Program-made: the position numbers and the translations under genes
IMG/VR virus record: IMGVR_UViG_3300003322_001034
Span: 1 to 37,746 of that record
Direction: 5' to 3' (one strand)
DNA: 37,746 nucleotides
Source of the DNA: a virus
In this document: positions 8,539 through 15,241 of the stretch, one piece after another
Layout of the letters: every line of letters begins with the position of its first letter
Numbering within the stretch: position 1 is the first letter of the stretch
The notes under the pieces: model-generated
What the model saw: only the letters and a program-made list of their open reading frames with translations
Told to the model about the DNA's origin: nothing
Databases searched by the model: none

Positions 8539-9164
8539 GTCCGCCTCGCTGCTGCGTCGCCGCGTCCGGGGATGCCGGAGCTGTTCGCGCCATGATGAAC
8601 CCAGGCCCACGTCCGTCGAGGCACGTGATAGAACCTCGCTCCGGCGTCCACGCAGCCGACCGTGAAGTGCCAGTCCTCCCCGCCCCGGTGGCCGCCGACG
8701 ACGCTGTCCTCGGGCGGCTCGTGGAAGCCGACGGCCTTGGCGAGGTCGGTCCGCACCAGCGTGGTGATCGTCGTCTGGTGCGGCTTCTGCGGGTTGAACT
8801 GCTTCCCGAAGTGGCCGAGGGGATCGTTCGCGGGCCACGGCTGTCCGTTGGGGAAGTGGACCATGTAGTAGCTGAAGACGTAAGAGGCGTTGAAGATCTT
8901 CGCCCCGGCCGCCAGGACCTTCAGGTGCTCCGGGTAGAGCCAGTCGTCCGAGTCGAGGAAGGCCACCCACTCGGTCTTGACCGCGTCCAGCGCCCGCTGC
9001 CGGGTCACCGCTGCGCCGTCGCCGTCCTCGTCGACCGCGATGCTGATGTCGGCGGCCGGGAGGAGCTGCGCCTTCACGCTGGCGACCGCGCGGTCGAGCA
9101 TGCCGTTCGCGACCCGGGCCGGGTGCGCTGGGATGCAGACGGTGATCTCTCCGAAGGTGCTCAC
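8535..9164 (-). CDS. Family 2 glycosyltransferase (GT-A fold)
   Basis: 209 aa, GTG start overlapping the upstream stop (GTGA), with GAGGAGG upstream. The N-terminus reads ITVCIPAHP, the usual first strand of a GT2 nucleotide-sugar domain; FLDSDDW at about residues 70-75 is the DXD-like metal and nucleotide site; the HRGGEDWHF segment resembles the acceptor-side ED motif. It should transfer a sugar from an NDP-sugar to an unknown acceptor. Short but complete in its conserved parts. One of three glycosyltransferases in the operon. Confidence 0.85.
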   Translation of the reverse strand: MSTFGEITVCIPAHPARVANGMLDRAVASVKAQLLPAADISIAVDEDGDGAAVTRQRALDAVKTEWVAFLDSDDWLYPEHLKVLAAGAKIFNASYVFSYYMVHFPNGQPWPANDPLGHFGKQFNPQKPHQTTITTLVRTDLAKAVGFHEPPEDSVVGGHRGGEDWHFTVGCVDAGARFYHVPRRTWAWVHHGANSSGIPGRGDAAARRT

Positions 9165-9367
9165 GATGCCTCCTCGCAGGCGCAGTTCTCGGAGTGGCAC
9201 CTGCCGTGCGTGTCGTCGCAGACCCCTCCGCAGTTCTCGTCCGAGCAGGGGCCGTAGATGCGCCCGTTGAGGCACATGTAGTAGCCGCTCAGGTCGTGGC
9301 CGCAGGGGCATCCACTCGAAGTCGCCTCGGGCGTCTTGTCGGCGTCGACGGGTTCCGGCTCGCTCAT
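9161..9367 (-). CDS. Small Cys-rich protein, putative zinc binder
   Basis: 68 aa with nine cysteines in the last 50 residues (CPCGHDL, MCLNGRIYGPCSDENC, CDDTHGRCH, ENCAC). The pattern suggests one or two structural zinc sites. The start is fixed by ATGA overlap with the upstream gene. It directly precedes a glycosyltransferase. No named family recognised. Confidence 0.65.
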   Translation of the reverse strand: MSEPEPVDADKTPEATSSGCPCGHDLSGYYMCLNGRIYGPCSDENCGGVCDDTHGRCHSENCACEEAS

Positions 9368-9777
9368 GGCCGCCACCTTTCGTCGTAGTCCGGGTGCGCG
9401 GCGAACGGCACCGCGAGATGCCGCAGCGTCCGGCACGGATACCGCTGCAGGCTACTGCCGCCGTGCGTGGGATAACCCCACCTGCCGTCGACGCAGGTGC
9501 CGCAGTCGCCGTCGTTGACGTCGGGGTGTTCGTCGAGGACGGCCAGCTTGGCGTCCAGGTCGGCGAGCACGGCCGGGTCCGGCGCGGGCTCCGTTGCGAT
9601 CTCGACGTACTTCTCCATCGGATACGGATGGCCATCGACGAGCAGCCGCTCACCCTCGGTGTCGCTGACGAGCTCGACGTCGTGGCCGTCGAAGACGCTC
9701 GGAATGCTGCGGCGCTTCGTCTGCTCCCGTTCGCGTGCCTCCGTATACAGGGCCCGCAGGAACTCGGCGGCGCTCAT
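9364..9777 (-). CDS. DUF6221-like protein, second copy
   Basis: 137 aa, MSAAEFLRALYTEARERE. The end (YPCRTLRHLAVPFAAHPDYDERWRP) matches the C-terminal signature of the DUF6221 protein at 8119-8538, and a CGTC pair sits at the same relative place; the middle is divergent. The start is set by ATGA overlap with the methyltransferase gene. Function unknown. Confidence 0.65.
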   Translation of the reverse strand: MSAAEFLRALYTEAREREQTKRRSIPSVFDGHDVELVSDTEGERLLVDGHPYPMEKYVEIATEPAPDPAVLADLDAKLAVLDEHPDVNDGDCGTCVDGRWGYPTHGGSSLQRYPCRTLRHLAVPFAAHPDYDERWRP

Positions 9778-10298
9778 CGCAGCACCCCCTGAGCCCACGC
9801 ATACGCGTCCCCCGGGTTCGCCCGATACTCCACATGCGAGTACCGGAACAACCCCGCCAGCGCCTCCCGCAGTTCGGCCGGAGACACGTTGCCGTACCAC
9901 TCACCCGGCAACGGACGCGGCCCGCCGCTGGCTCCGTGCTCCGGCCGCCCGGTCGACGCGCACGTCACGAACAACGCCTCCGGCCCGCCCGGCTCCAACG
10001 CCTGGGCTGCCGTCCGCAACACCGCCGCCCACCGCTCGACGTGCTCCAGCACCTCCGTACACACCACCAGGTCGAACCGCTCGAAGCCGTCCGGCCACGG
10101 CAGCGTCGCATCGTGCACGAGGTCCACACCCGGGCCCGCCTCGATGTCCAGCCCGACCCACTGCGCCGCCGGGAGCAGGTCCCGGATCGACCCGTTGATG
10201 TCCCGGCCACCGAGGTCGAGGACCCGCCACGGCGCCGACAAGTCCAGGCAGGACGCGTCCAGTTGTCTCGCGAGCCCCTCGCGCGCTTCAGGATGCAT
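9774..10298 (-). CDS. Class I SAM-dependent methyltransferase
   Basis: 174 aa. Motif I is WRVLDLGGRDINGS (about residues 24-37), followed by an acidic strand end (VGLDIEAGPGVD) and the motif IV/post region FDLVVCTEVLEHVERW. This layout is that of small Methyltransf_11-type enzymes, with S-adenosylmethionine as donor. The acceptor is unknown; with neighbouring glycosyltransferases and an oxygenase, a glycan or modified protein is plausible. It follows the upstream gene by an 18-base gap, the only non-overlapping junction in the leftward operon. Confidence 0.8.
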   Translation of the reverse strand: MHPEAREGLARQLDASCLDLSAPWRVLDLGGRDINGSIRDLLPAAQWVGLDIEAGPGVDLVHDATLPWPDGFERFDLVVCTEVLEHVERWAAVLRTAAQALEPGGPEALFVTCASTGRPEHGASGGPRPLPGEWYGNVSPAELREALAGLFRYSHVEYRANPGDAYAWAQGVLR

Positions 10299-10316
10299 GC
10301 TTGCGCCGCCTCTCGT

Positions 10317-11000
10317 TCACCATGGCCGCACTCCCCACTTCGCCGCGAACATGTCCATGTCCCGGGCCGCCTGCGCCGACAGGACCGGGCTCGCGTTCGT
10401 CTGCACGTCTGGAGCCCGATGCTCGACCGGGATACCCGGTACGAGGAGCGCTCCGCCTGCGGCCTGCGCCCGGAGCCCGAGGTCGTCGTCACCCGCCCAC
10501 CAGACGAAGTCCTCGTCCGCCCGCAGGCCCGTCTCACCGCGAAGCATGAAGGCGTACCCGGTGATTCGCTGGCTGAGTGAGACGGGCGTCGAGCCGGTAT
10601 GGAGGATCTCCTGCTGGCCACCTGCTTGATCCGGATAGGCGAGCACGGCGCTCGTCGCCCGCATGCGGCTCGACAGGGTCTCGACGAAGCCTGGCGGGCA
10701 GACCACGTCGTCGTTCACGACGAGCACGTCCCACACGCTGTCGCCGAGCCAGCCAGCATGCTGCGCCACCGTGTCGAGGCCGAGGTTCCACCAGCGGGAG
10801 ATGTTCCGACCCTCCCGATATTCCTCCACCACGCACACGGGCAGCCCTGCCGACTCCAACAGGCTTGGACTCCCGTCGCGCTCCCAGGTGTTCGCCACGA
10901 CGATCACGTCGTACACCTGGCCGATGAGTGAGGCGATCAGGTCATCGAGGTAGCGGCGGCCGTTGGACGGCACGACCGCCCACGCCCGCGGCCCGCTCAC
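10317..11000 (-). CDS. Family 2-like glycosyltransferase
   Basis: 227 aa, GTG start in GTGA overlap. AWAVVPSNGRRYLDDLI begins a GT-A domain; LVVNDDVVCPPGF carries the DXD-type motif (here NDD, about residue 96) and WWAGDDDLGLRA is the acceptor-side motif with acidic base. Likely a nucleotide-sugar transferase of phage or host-surface glycan type. Differs in sequence from the GT2 at 8535-9164, so not a recent duplicate. Confidence 0.8.
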   Translation of the reverse strand: MSGPRAWAVVPSNGRRYLDDLIASLIGQVYDVIVVANTWERDGSPSLLESAGLPVCVVEEYREGRNISRWWNLGLDTVAQHAGWLGDSVWDVLVVNDDVVCPPGFVETLSSRMRATSAVLAYPDQAGGQQEILHTGSTPVSLSQRITGYAFMLRGETGLRADEDFVWWAGDDDLGLRAQAAGGALLVPGIPVEHRAPDVQTNASPVLSAQAARDMDMFAAKWGVRPW

Positions 11001-11647
11001 CGCTCGTTCCAGATCGTCGTGTGCGGAGCCACGGTCTCCTCACGCAACGGCGCGTACATGTAGATCGCGAGACTCTTCCGCCAGTGCTCGCCGACGATCG
11101 GATCCGGATGCCCATGCCACGACTCCGGCCCGCACTCGAAGAGGACGGTGCGGTTGAACAGCGGCAGCACCTCAACATCCCGCCCGGCGCCGAGGTACAG
11201 GACGCCGCCCCACTCCCGCTCCCACTCCTCATTCAGGAACACCAGCAGGTTCAGACGCCGCTCCAACGGCAACGTCGCGTGCCGGTTGAAGTCCTTGTGG
11301 AGCGCGAGCCGGCCGCCTTCGCCGGTCATGTGCATTCCGCCGCCGAGGTCGTCCGCGGTGAGCGGGCCGATCCCCGTCCACTCCTCCAGGCGATGGCAGA
11401 CCGCTTCCGAGCGGGCGAGGTCGAAGAACGCCTTGGTGGCCGGCCCCCACATGTTGGAGGCGCCGGCGCGCTTGCCGTACTCCTTGGGGTCGGGGTAGCT
11501 GATCCAGCGGGGGTCGTCGCCGGGTGGGAACTCGGCGGCGCATGCCCGGAGGTGGTGGGGGTCCCATAGGTCGTCGAGGACGGCGTGCGGGAACGGGGCC
11601 GCGGTCTGGAAGGCGGTACGGCCGGCGGCCGGGGTGGTGAGGTTCAT
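10997..11647 (-). CDS. 2-oxoglutarate/Fe(II) oxygenase, prolyl-hydroxylase-like
   Basis: 216 aa. It has the double-stranded beta-helix signature of 2OG-Fe(II) dioxygenases: LALHKDF gives the HxD iron ligands (His117, Asp119), SWHGHP gives the distal His (probably His178), and WRKSLAIYMY gives the RxS pair that binds 2-oxoglutarate (Arg190, Ser192). The order and the RRLNLLVFLN strand resemble prolyl 4-hydroxylase-type enzymes rather than TET-type base oxidases. Expected reaction: hydroxylation of a protein side chain or small molecule using O2 and 2-oxoglutarate. It is coupled directly to glycosyltransferases and is encoded by the same phage as a collagen-like protein (18994-19650). Confidence 0.85.
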   Translation of the reverse strand: MNLTTPAAGRTAFQTAAPFPHAVLDDLWDPHHLRACAAEFPPGDDPRWISYPDPKEYGKRAGASNMWGPATKAFFDLARSEAVCHRLEEWTGIGPLTADDLGGGMHMTGEGGRLALHKDFNRHATLPLERRLNLLVFLNEEWEREWGGVLYLGAGRDVEVLPLFNRTVLFECGPESWHGHPDPIVGEHWRKSLAIYMYAPLREETVAPHTTIWNER

Positions 11648-11763
11648 TCCGGCTTCTCCGTCCTGGTGGGGGCCCTGTGTCCGCAGGAGCAGCCCGGGTT
11701 GTTGCAGTGGGCGTCGGGTGGCAGGCCCTTGTCGGCGGCGTGGGCGCACTGGCGGCAGATCAT
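11644..11763 (-). CDS. 39-residue Cys-rich peptide
   Basis: Encodes MICRQCAHAADKGL, then AHCNNPGCSCGHRAP and a polar tail: Cys3, Cys6, Cys20, Cys25 and Cys27, a likely single zinc site. Start and stop are both in 4-base overlaps with neighbours, which is the main support for it being real. Between a GT-B transferase and the oxygenase. Function unknown. Confidence 0.6.
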   Translation of the reverse strand: MICRQCAHAADKGLPPDAHCNNPGCSCGHRAPTRTEKPE

Positions 11764-12836
11764 GTGGTGAGGGCTTTCTCCCAGAGGGGTGCGATGGCGC
11801 TGATCGTGTAGCGGCGGGCGTGTTGGCGGGCGGCGAGGCCCATCTCGGCGCGCATGTCGGGTTCGTGGGTGAGGGCGCGGAGGGAGGCGGCCCATTCGTG
11901 GTCGCGGCGGACGAGGTAGCCGGTGGTGCCGTCTTGGACGAAGTCTTCGTAGGGGCGGACGGCGGAGGCGACGACGGGGATGCCGAGGGCGGCCGCCTCG
12001 GTCGCTTTCACGGGCGATTTGCCGGTGTTGAAGACGTGCGGGAGGAGCGGCGTGACGGCGATGGTGTAGTCGATGACTCGGTAGTAGTCCTCGACGCTCT
12101 GCTGCCAGGGGGTGAACCGCCGGCGTGGTGCTCGGAGGTAGGCGCCGTAGTCGTTGCCGATGCAGTGCAGCTCGGTGGACGGTTCGCGTTGGAGGAAGCG
12201 GCGGATGTGTTGGCCGCTGTGGTCCCAGTCCATGTGGTGGGTGGCGCTGCCGCCCCAGCCGATGGTGATGGTGCCGTCTTCTCGCTGCGGCACCTGGTGG
12301 TTGAGGAGCCAGTCGGGGATGGCGTTGGGGATGATGTGGACGTTGGGGTTCCACTGTCGGACGATGTCGGCGAGGGGTTCGGTGGTGACGGTGACGGCGG
12401 CGGCGACTTGGATGTTGCGGATGATGTTGTCGCGGACGTCGGGGCGGCCGTAGTACTGGTGGGCGGCCGGTGAGCGGTGGTCGATGTTGAAGAGGTCGTC
12501 GTCGACTTCGTAGATGAGGTGGCGGCCCTCGGCTGCGAGGTGTTGCCAGAGGATGCTGGGGTTGGGGTCGCAGACGCGTTGGCCGATGATGATGGTGGTG
12601 GGGTGGTGGCGTACCGGGGCTGGGAGTCGGGTGGCGTAGTGGGTGCGGTGGCCGAGTGCGGCGAGGCCTTGCATGGGGAGTTGGGCGCGATAGAACCCGC
12701 AGCCTGCGTTGTCGGCGCCCCACGCGAAGACGTCGGGGATGGGGATGCCGTCGTAGGGGTCCCGCCAGTCGGGGCCTCGGAGGGTGGCGGGGATGGTGTA
12801 GGCGGGGTGGGCTGGTTCGACGGTCTGCTGGCTCAC
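11760..12836 (-). CDS. GT-B glycosyltransferase (family 4-like)
   Basis: 358 aa, GTG start in GTGA overlap. The C-terminal half has the Rossmann-like GT-B donor domain: TITIGWGGSATHHMD, then TGKSPVKATEAAALGIPVVAS, the EX7E-like motif that binds the nucleotide sugar, and YTISAIAPLWEKAL at the end. The N-terminal half is the acceptor domain (WGADNAGCGFYRAQLPMQGL). Predicted cytoplasmic enzyme adding a sugar to an unknown acceptor. Strongly biased codon use like its neighbours, no sign of decay. Confidence 0.85.
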   Translation of the reverse strand: MSQQTVEPAHPAYTIPATLRGPDWRDPYDGIPIPDVFAWGADNAGCGFYRAQLPMQGLAALGHRTHYATRLPAPVRHHPTTIIIGQRVCDPNPSILWQHLAAEGRHLIYEVDDDLFNIDHRSPAAHQYYGRPDVRDNIIRNIQVAAAVTVTTEPLADIVRQWNPNVHIIPNAIPDWLLNHQVPQREDGTITIGWGGSATHHMDWDHSGQHIRRFLQREPSTELHCIGNDYGAYLRAPRRRFTPWQQSVEDYYRVIDYTIAVTPLLPHVFNTGKSPVKATEAAALGIPVVASAVRPYEDFVQDGTTGYLVRRDHEWAASLRALTHEPDMRAEMGLAARQHARRYTISAIAPLWEKALTT

Positions 12837-13330
12837 GGCTGCTCCGGAGTGAGTTCATGCGGTGCCCACCGGCAGAGCGCGTCGTACCAAGACCAGCCTT
12901 CGATCGCGGGTAGTACGTCCTCGCCGACGTACTCGCGGGTCAGACGGATGGCCTGAGCCAGTTCCTGGACGGCTCCTTCGGCCTGCTGTCGCGCTTCGCC
13001 TACTCGCTTCAGCTCGCGTTCGCGCTGTTCTGCGATGGCCTGCCAGTCGACAGGCGCATTCTGTTCCTCATCGAGGTCTCCGTCAGCGGCGATGACGACC
13101 TTGCGGGCGACGAGGGTCAGGGTGACGGTGACCATGTCGTCGCCGAGTTGGATGTCGCTGACCTTGATGCGGTTGTCGCGGTCGGCGGTGTAGACGGGGG
13201 TGCCGTTGATGCGGACTTCGCGGGGGATGATGATGCTGCCGGGGCCGTCTTCGGTGGGCTGGTGGCCCTTGGCGATGATCTCGATGACGGAGGCGCGGGG
13301 GCGTTCTTGGGTCTGCTCGGGCTCGGTCAT
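12833..13330 (-). CDS. Hypothetical protein with beta-rich N-terminus and coiled coil
   Basis: 165 aa. The first ~80 residues look beta-stranded (SIIIPREVRINGTPVYTADRD) and resemble a recurrent Streptomyces-phage protein of unknown function; residues 90-135 form a coiled coil (QRERELKRVGEARQQAEG); the end contains WYDALCRWAPHEL. The start is set by ATGA overlap. I assign no function. Confidence 0.65.
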   Translation of the reverse strand: MTEPEQTQERPRASVIEIIAKGHQPTEDGPGSIIIPREVRINGTPVYTADRDNRIKVSDIQLGDDMVTVTLTLVARKVVIAADGDLDEEQNAPVDWQAIAEQRERELKRVGEARQQAEGAVQELAQAIRLTREYVGEDVLPAIEGWSWYDALCRWAPHELTPEQP

Positions 13331-13758
13331 GGCGTCGCCTTCCGATTGGGCCCGCGTAGCGCGGCTGGCACGTCGCTGGTGGTGATGGGGACGGTCAGGC
13401 GGGCGCGTTCACGGAGCCGCCGCTTCTGCGCTGGGGTCGGCTCGGGAGGCTGTGGCCTGTCGAGTCCGGCGAGGATCTCGTCCGTCAGCCCGTGCGCGTG
13501 GGCGAGGTCGAGCAGCTCGGGGCAGTCGTTGAGGTTGTCTGTGACGGGGTCGTCGCAGTCGCCAGAGGTGCCGCATCCGTGGCAGGCGGGGTCGCGCTGC
13601 CATGTCCACTCGGTGGCGAGCCGGTGCCGGGTGAGGATGCGCCGGTCTGCCTCACAGCGGCGGAGGATGGGCGCGGCTTCGTCGCTCGGGATGCAGTCGT
13701 CTTCGATCGACCGCTGGACTCTGTCGACTTGCTGGGTGATCCAGGCGTGGAGATCCAT
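13327..13758 (-). CDS. DUF6221-like protein, third member
   Basis: 143 aa from the ATG at 13758; an adjacent GTG (13761) gives one residue more. HAWITQQVDRVQRSI, RRCEADRRILTRH and DNLNDCPELLDLAHAHGL recall a divergent branch of DUF6221-type proteins; CHGCGTSGDC in the middle is a probable zinc site. Function unknown. The start overlaps the upstream stop. Confidence 0.65.
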   Translation of the reverse strand: MDLHAWITQQVDRVQRSIEDDCIPSDEAAPILRRCEADRRILTRHRLATEWTWQRDPACHGCGTSGDCDDPVTDNLNDCPELLDLAHAHGLTDEILAGLDRPQPPEPTPAQKRRLRERARLTVPITTSDVPAALRGPNRKATP

Positions 13759-13910
13759 CACGCCGCCTCCCTCGTGAGTGCGTGGATGGCTCGGTCGACG
13801 GCGGCCGTGAGGGCGTCAGGTGCGGCGTGGCGGATGGCTTCGGCGTCGCGGCAGGTGAGGCCGTCATGTTCGGGGTGGGCGCCGGTCGGGCAGGCGCGCA
13901 GGTCGGTCAC
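13758..13910 (-). CDS. 50-residue hypothetical peptide
   Basis: GTG start in GTGA overlap with the upstream zinc-ribbon gene; encodes MTDLRACPTGAHPEHDGLTC and a helical Ala-rich tail. Two Cys and two His could hold a metal. Support comes from the coupling at both ends and consistent codon use; longer open reading in this frame upstream overlaps another gene and is not needed. Confidence 0.5.
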   Translation of the reverse strand: MTDLRACPTGAHPEHDGLTCRDAEAIRHAAPDALTAAVDRAIHALTREAA

Positions 13911-14200
13911 GGCGCATCCCCTTCTGCGTCCACGGCTGGGGCTTCGTCGGAGGGCAGTCGGCGGCCGGAGTTCCGCTGTCCCCATCGGCGCGGAGTCCAG
14001 TCCGGCATGCACTCCGGGCACACGTCGGACGTCGATGATCCATAGCCCCCGTCCGCCTTGACCATGGGCGGGTAGCGCCAGCCGTCGAGGTAGGCGGCGA
14101 GACGGGCCTCGCGTGCGGAGTTGTGGCCGTTCGGTTCGCCGTGGCGCTTCTTGCAGCCGTCGCATTCGAGGAGGTAGCGGGTGAAGTTCAGTGCGCTCAC
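13907..14200 (-). CDS. Zinc-ribbon-like protein (97 aa)
   Basis: GTG start in GTGA overlap. CDGC at residues 13-16 and CPEC at 61-64 form a two-knuckle zinc ribbon, with the helix SAREARLAAYLDGWRY between them. Such small proteins occur in many actinophages; whether they bind DNA, RNA or protein is unknown. Confidence 0.65.
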   Translation of the reverse strand: MSALNFTRYLLECDGCKKRHGEPNGHNSAREARLAAYLDGWRYPPMVKADGGYGSSTSDVCPECMPDWTPRRWGQRNSGRRLPSDEAPAVDAEGDAP

Positions 14201-14898
14201 GGTGTCTCCCCGAGGTCGAGGATGTGGCCGCCCTCAACACAGTGCGAGGACACGCAGCGGCCGACCGGGGTGGCACCGAGCGCGGCGTTGACGGCCCGCC
14301 AGATGACGGCGTTGCGGTGCACGGGGTCGGGCGGCATGTACTCGCCGAGGCCGCGGATGTACTCGTACACGGCGTCGTAGGCGGGCTGCCGCGGGTCGGG
14401 CCGGACGGGGAGGGCCGCGTCCCCTTCTTCCTCGGTTGGCGTCTCCGGGCTCACCTTGTCGGCCTGTTCGTTGGGGCAGGGGATGACGTTGCCTTGGGCG
14501 TCTGTGTGGAGGGCCGCGCACGTCGCCCTGAATGGCCGCTCCGGGGTGTCTGCTCCTGCTGCGACAAGGGTGTGGGAGAGGACGCCCATGGCCTTCAACT
14601 CGTTGAGGCTGCGGACGCGCGGTTCGGGCGGCCGATGGGGTGTGGCGCCCGTGGCGGTGTCGTTCCAGATGTACCGGCCCATGTGCTCGTCGCGCTTGCT
14701 GGCGTGCCATGTGCCGTACTCGCCGCCGTCGTGCGCGGCGCGGAAGGTGCACGTGTAGAGGCCGCCGCCCTCGGGCTCAATACGTGCAGTGCACGGCGGC
14801 AGGTCGGCGTGCTCGCGGGCGACGTGTGTGTCGAGTTGGTTGGCAGGCGGCGCGGCGGCGCAGTGCGGGCACGCTTCGGGGATCTCGGGCCCGCTCAT
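14197..14898 (-). CDS. Protein with N-terminal C2H2-type zinc finger (233 aa)
   Basis: Starts MSGPEIPEACPHC at 14898, chosen for the ATGA overlap; an ATG four codons upstream (14910) is possible. CPHC followed 11 residues later by H-x4-H gives a C2H2-like finger, unusual in bacteria. A middle section with CTFRAAHDGGEYGTWH looks like a second Cys/His site, and the C-terminal 60 residues are helical (YDAVYEYIRGLGEYMP). No family name recognised. Probable nucleic-acid or protein binding, inferred from the finger only. Confidence 0.65.
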   Translation of the reverse strand: MSGPEIPEACPHCAAAPPANQLDTHVAREHADLPPCTARIEPEGGGLYTCTFRAAHDGGEYGTWHASKRDEHMGRYIWNDTATGATPHRPPEPRVRSLNELKAMGVLSHTLVAAGADTPERPFRATCAALHTDAQGNVIPCPNEQADKVSPETPTEEEGDAALPVRPDPRQPAYDAVYEYIRGLGEYMPPDPVHRNAVIWRAVNAALGATPVGRCVSSHCVEGGHILDLGETP

Positions 14899-15005
14899 CG
14901 GCTGCTCCATGCGGCGTGGATGTGAACGTCGTAGGTGACGGGCCCGTGCGGGGCGAGCATCAGGAACGCGAACAGCAACCCCAGGCCGTGGCAGATGACG
15001 GTCAC
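14895..15005 (-). CDS. 36-residue membrane peptide
   Basis: GTG start in GTGA overlap, ATGA overlap at the end. Encodes MTVICHGLGLLFAFLMLAPH and a polar C-terminus: a single short membrane segment. Both junctions keep the operon's 4-base overlap, which argues that the reading frame is real. Function unknown. Confidence 0.5.
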   Translation of the reverse strand: MTVICHGLGLLFAFLMLAPHGPVTYDVHIHAAWSSR

Positions 15006-15241
15006 GACGCGCCCTCGCTCTCGGCTCGGGTGAGCACGCGCTCCGGCTTGCCGCTGCGATTGATGCTGAGGGCCATGCGGGGCTGGAGCGTTCGGGTCGG
15101 CAGTGCCCGTCCTGACTTCTGCCAGCGGCGGAAGGCAAGCAGCATTCGCTGTCGGGGTTCCGGACAGTGGCACCACGGGGTGTGGCCGCGCCGGTAGTGG
15201 CGAGAGCGGAGCCGCATCTGCTTGCGGTAGCGGGCATTCAC
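15002..15241 (-). CDS. Small basic protein (79 aa)
   Basis: GTG start in GTGA overlap with the IS110-like gene. Very Arg-rich (ARYRKQMRLRSRHYRRGH) with a CHC pair at residues 24-26 and a second basic segment; predicted pI strongly basic. A nucleic-acid-binding role is plausible from charge alone. No known family. Confidence 0.55.
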   Translation of the reverse strand: MNARYRKQMRLRSRHYRRGHTPWCHCPEPRQRMLLAFRRWQKSGRALPTRTLQPRMALSINRSGKPERVLTRAESEGAS

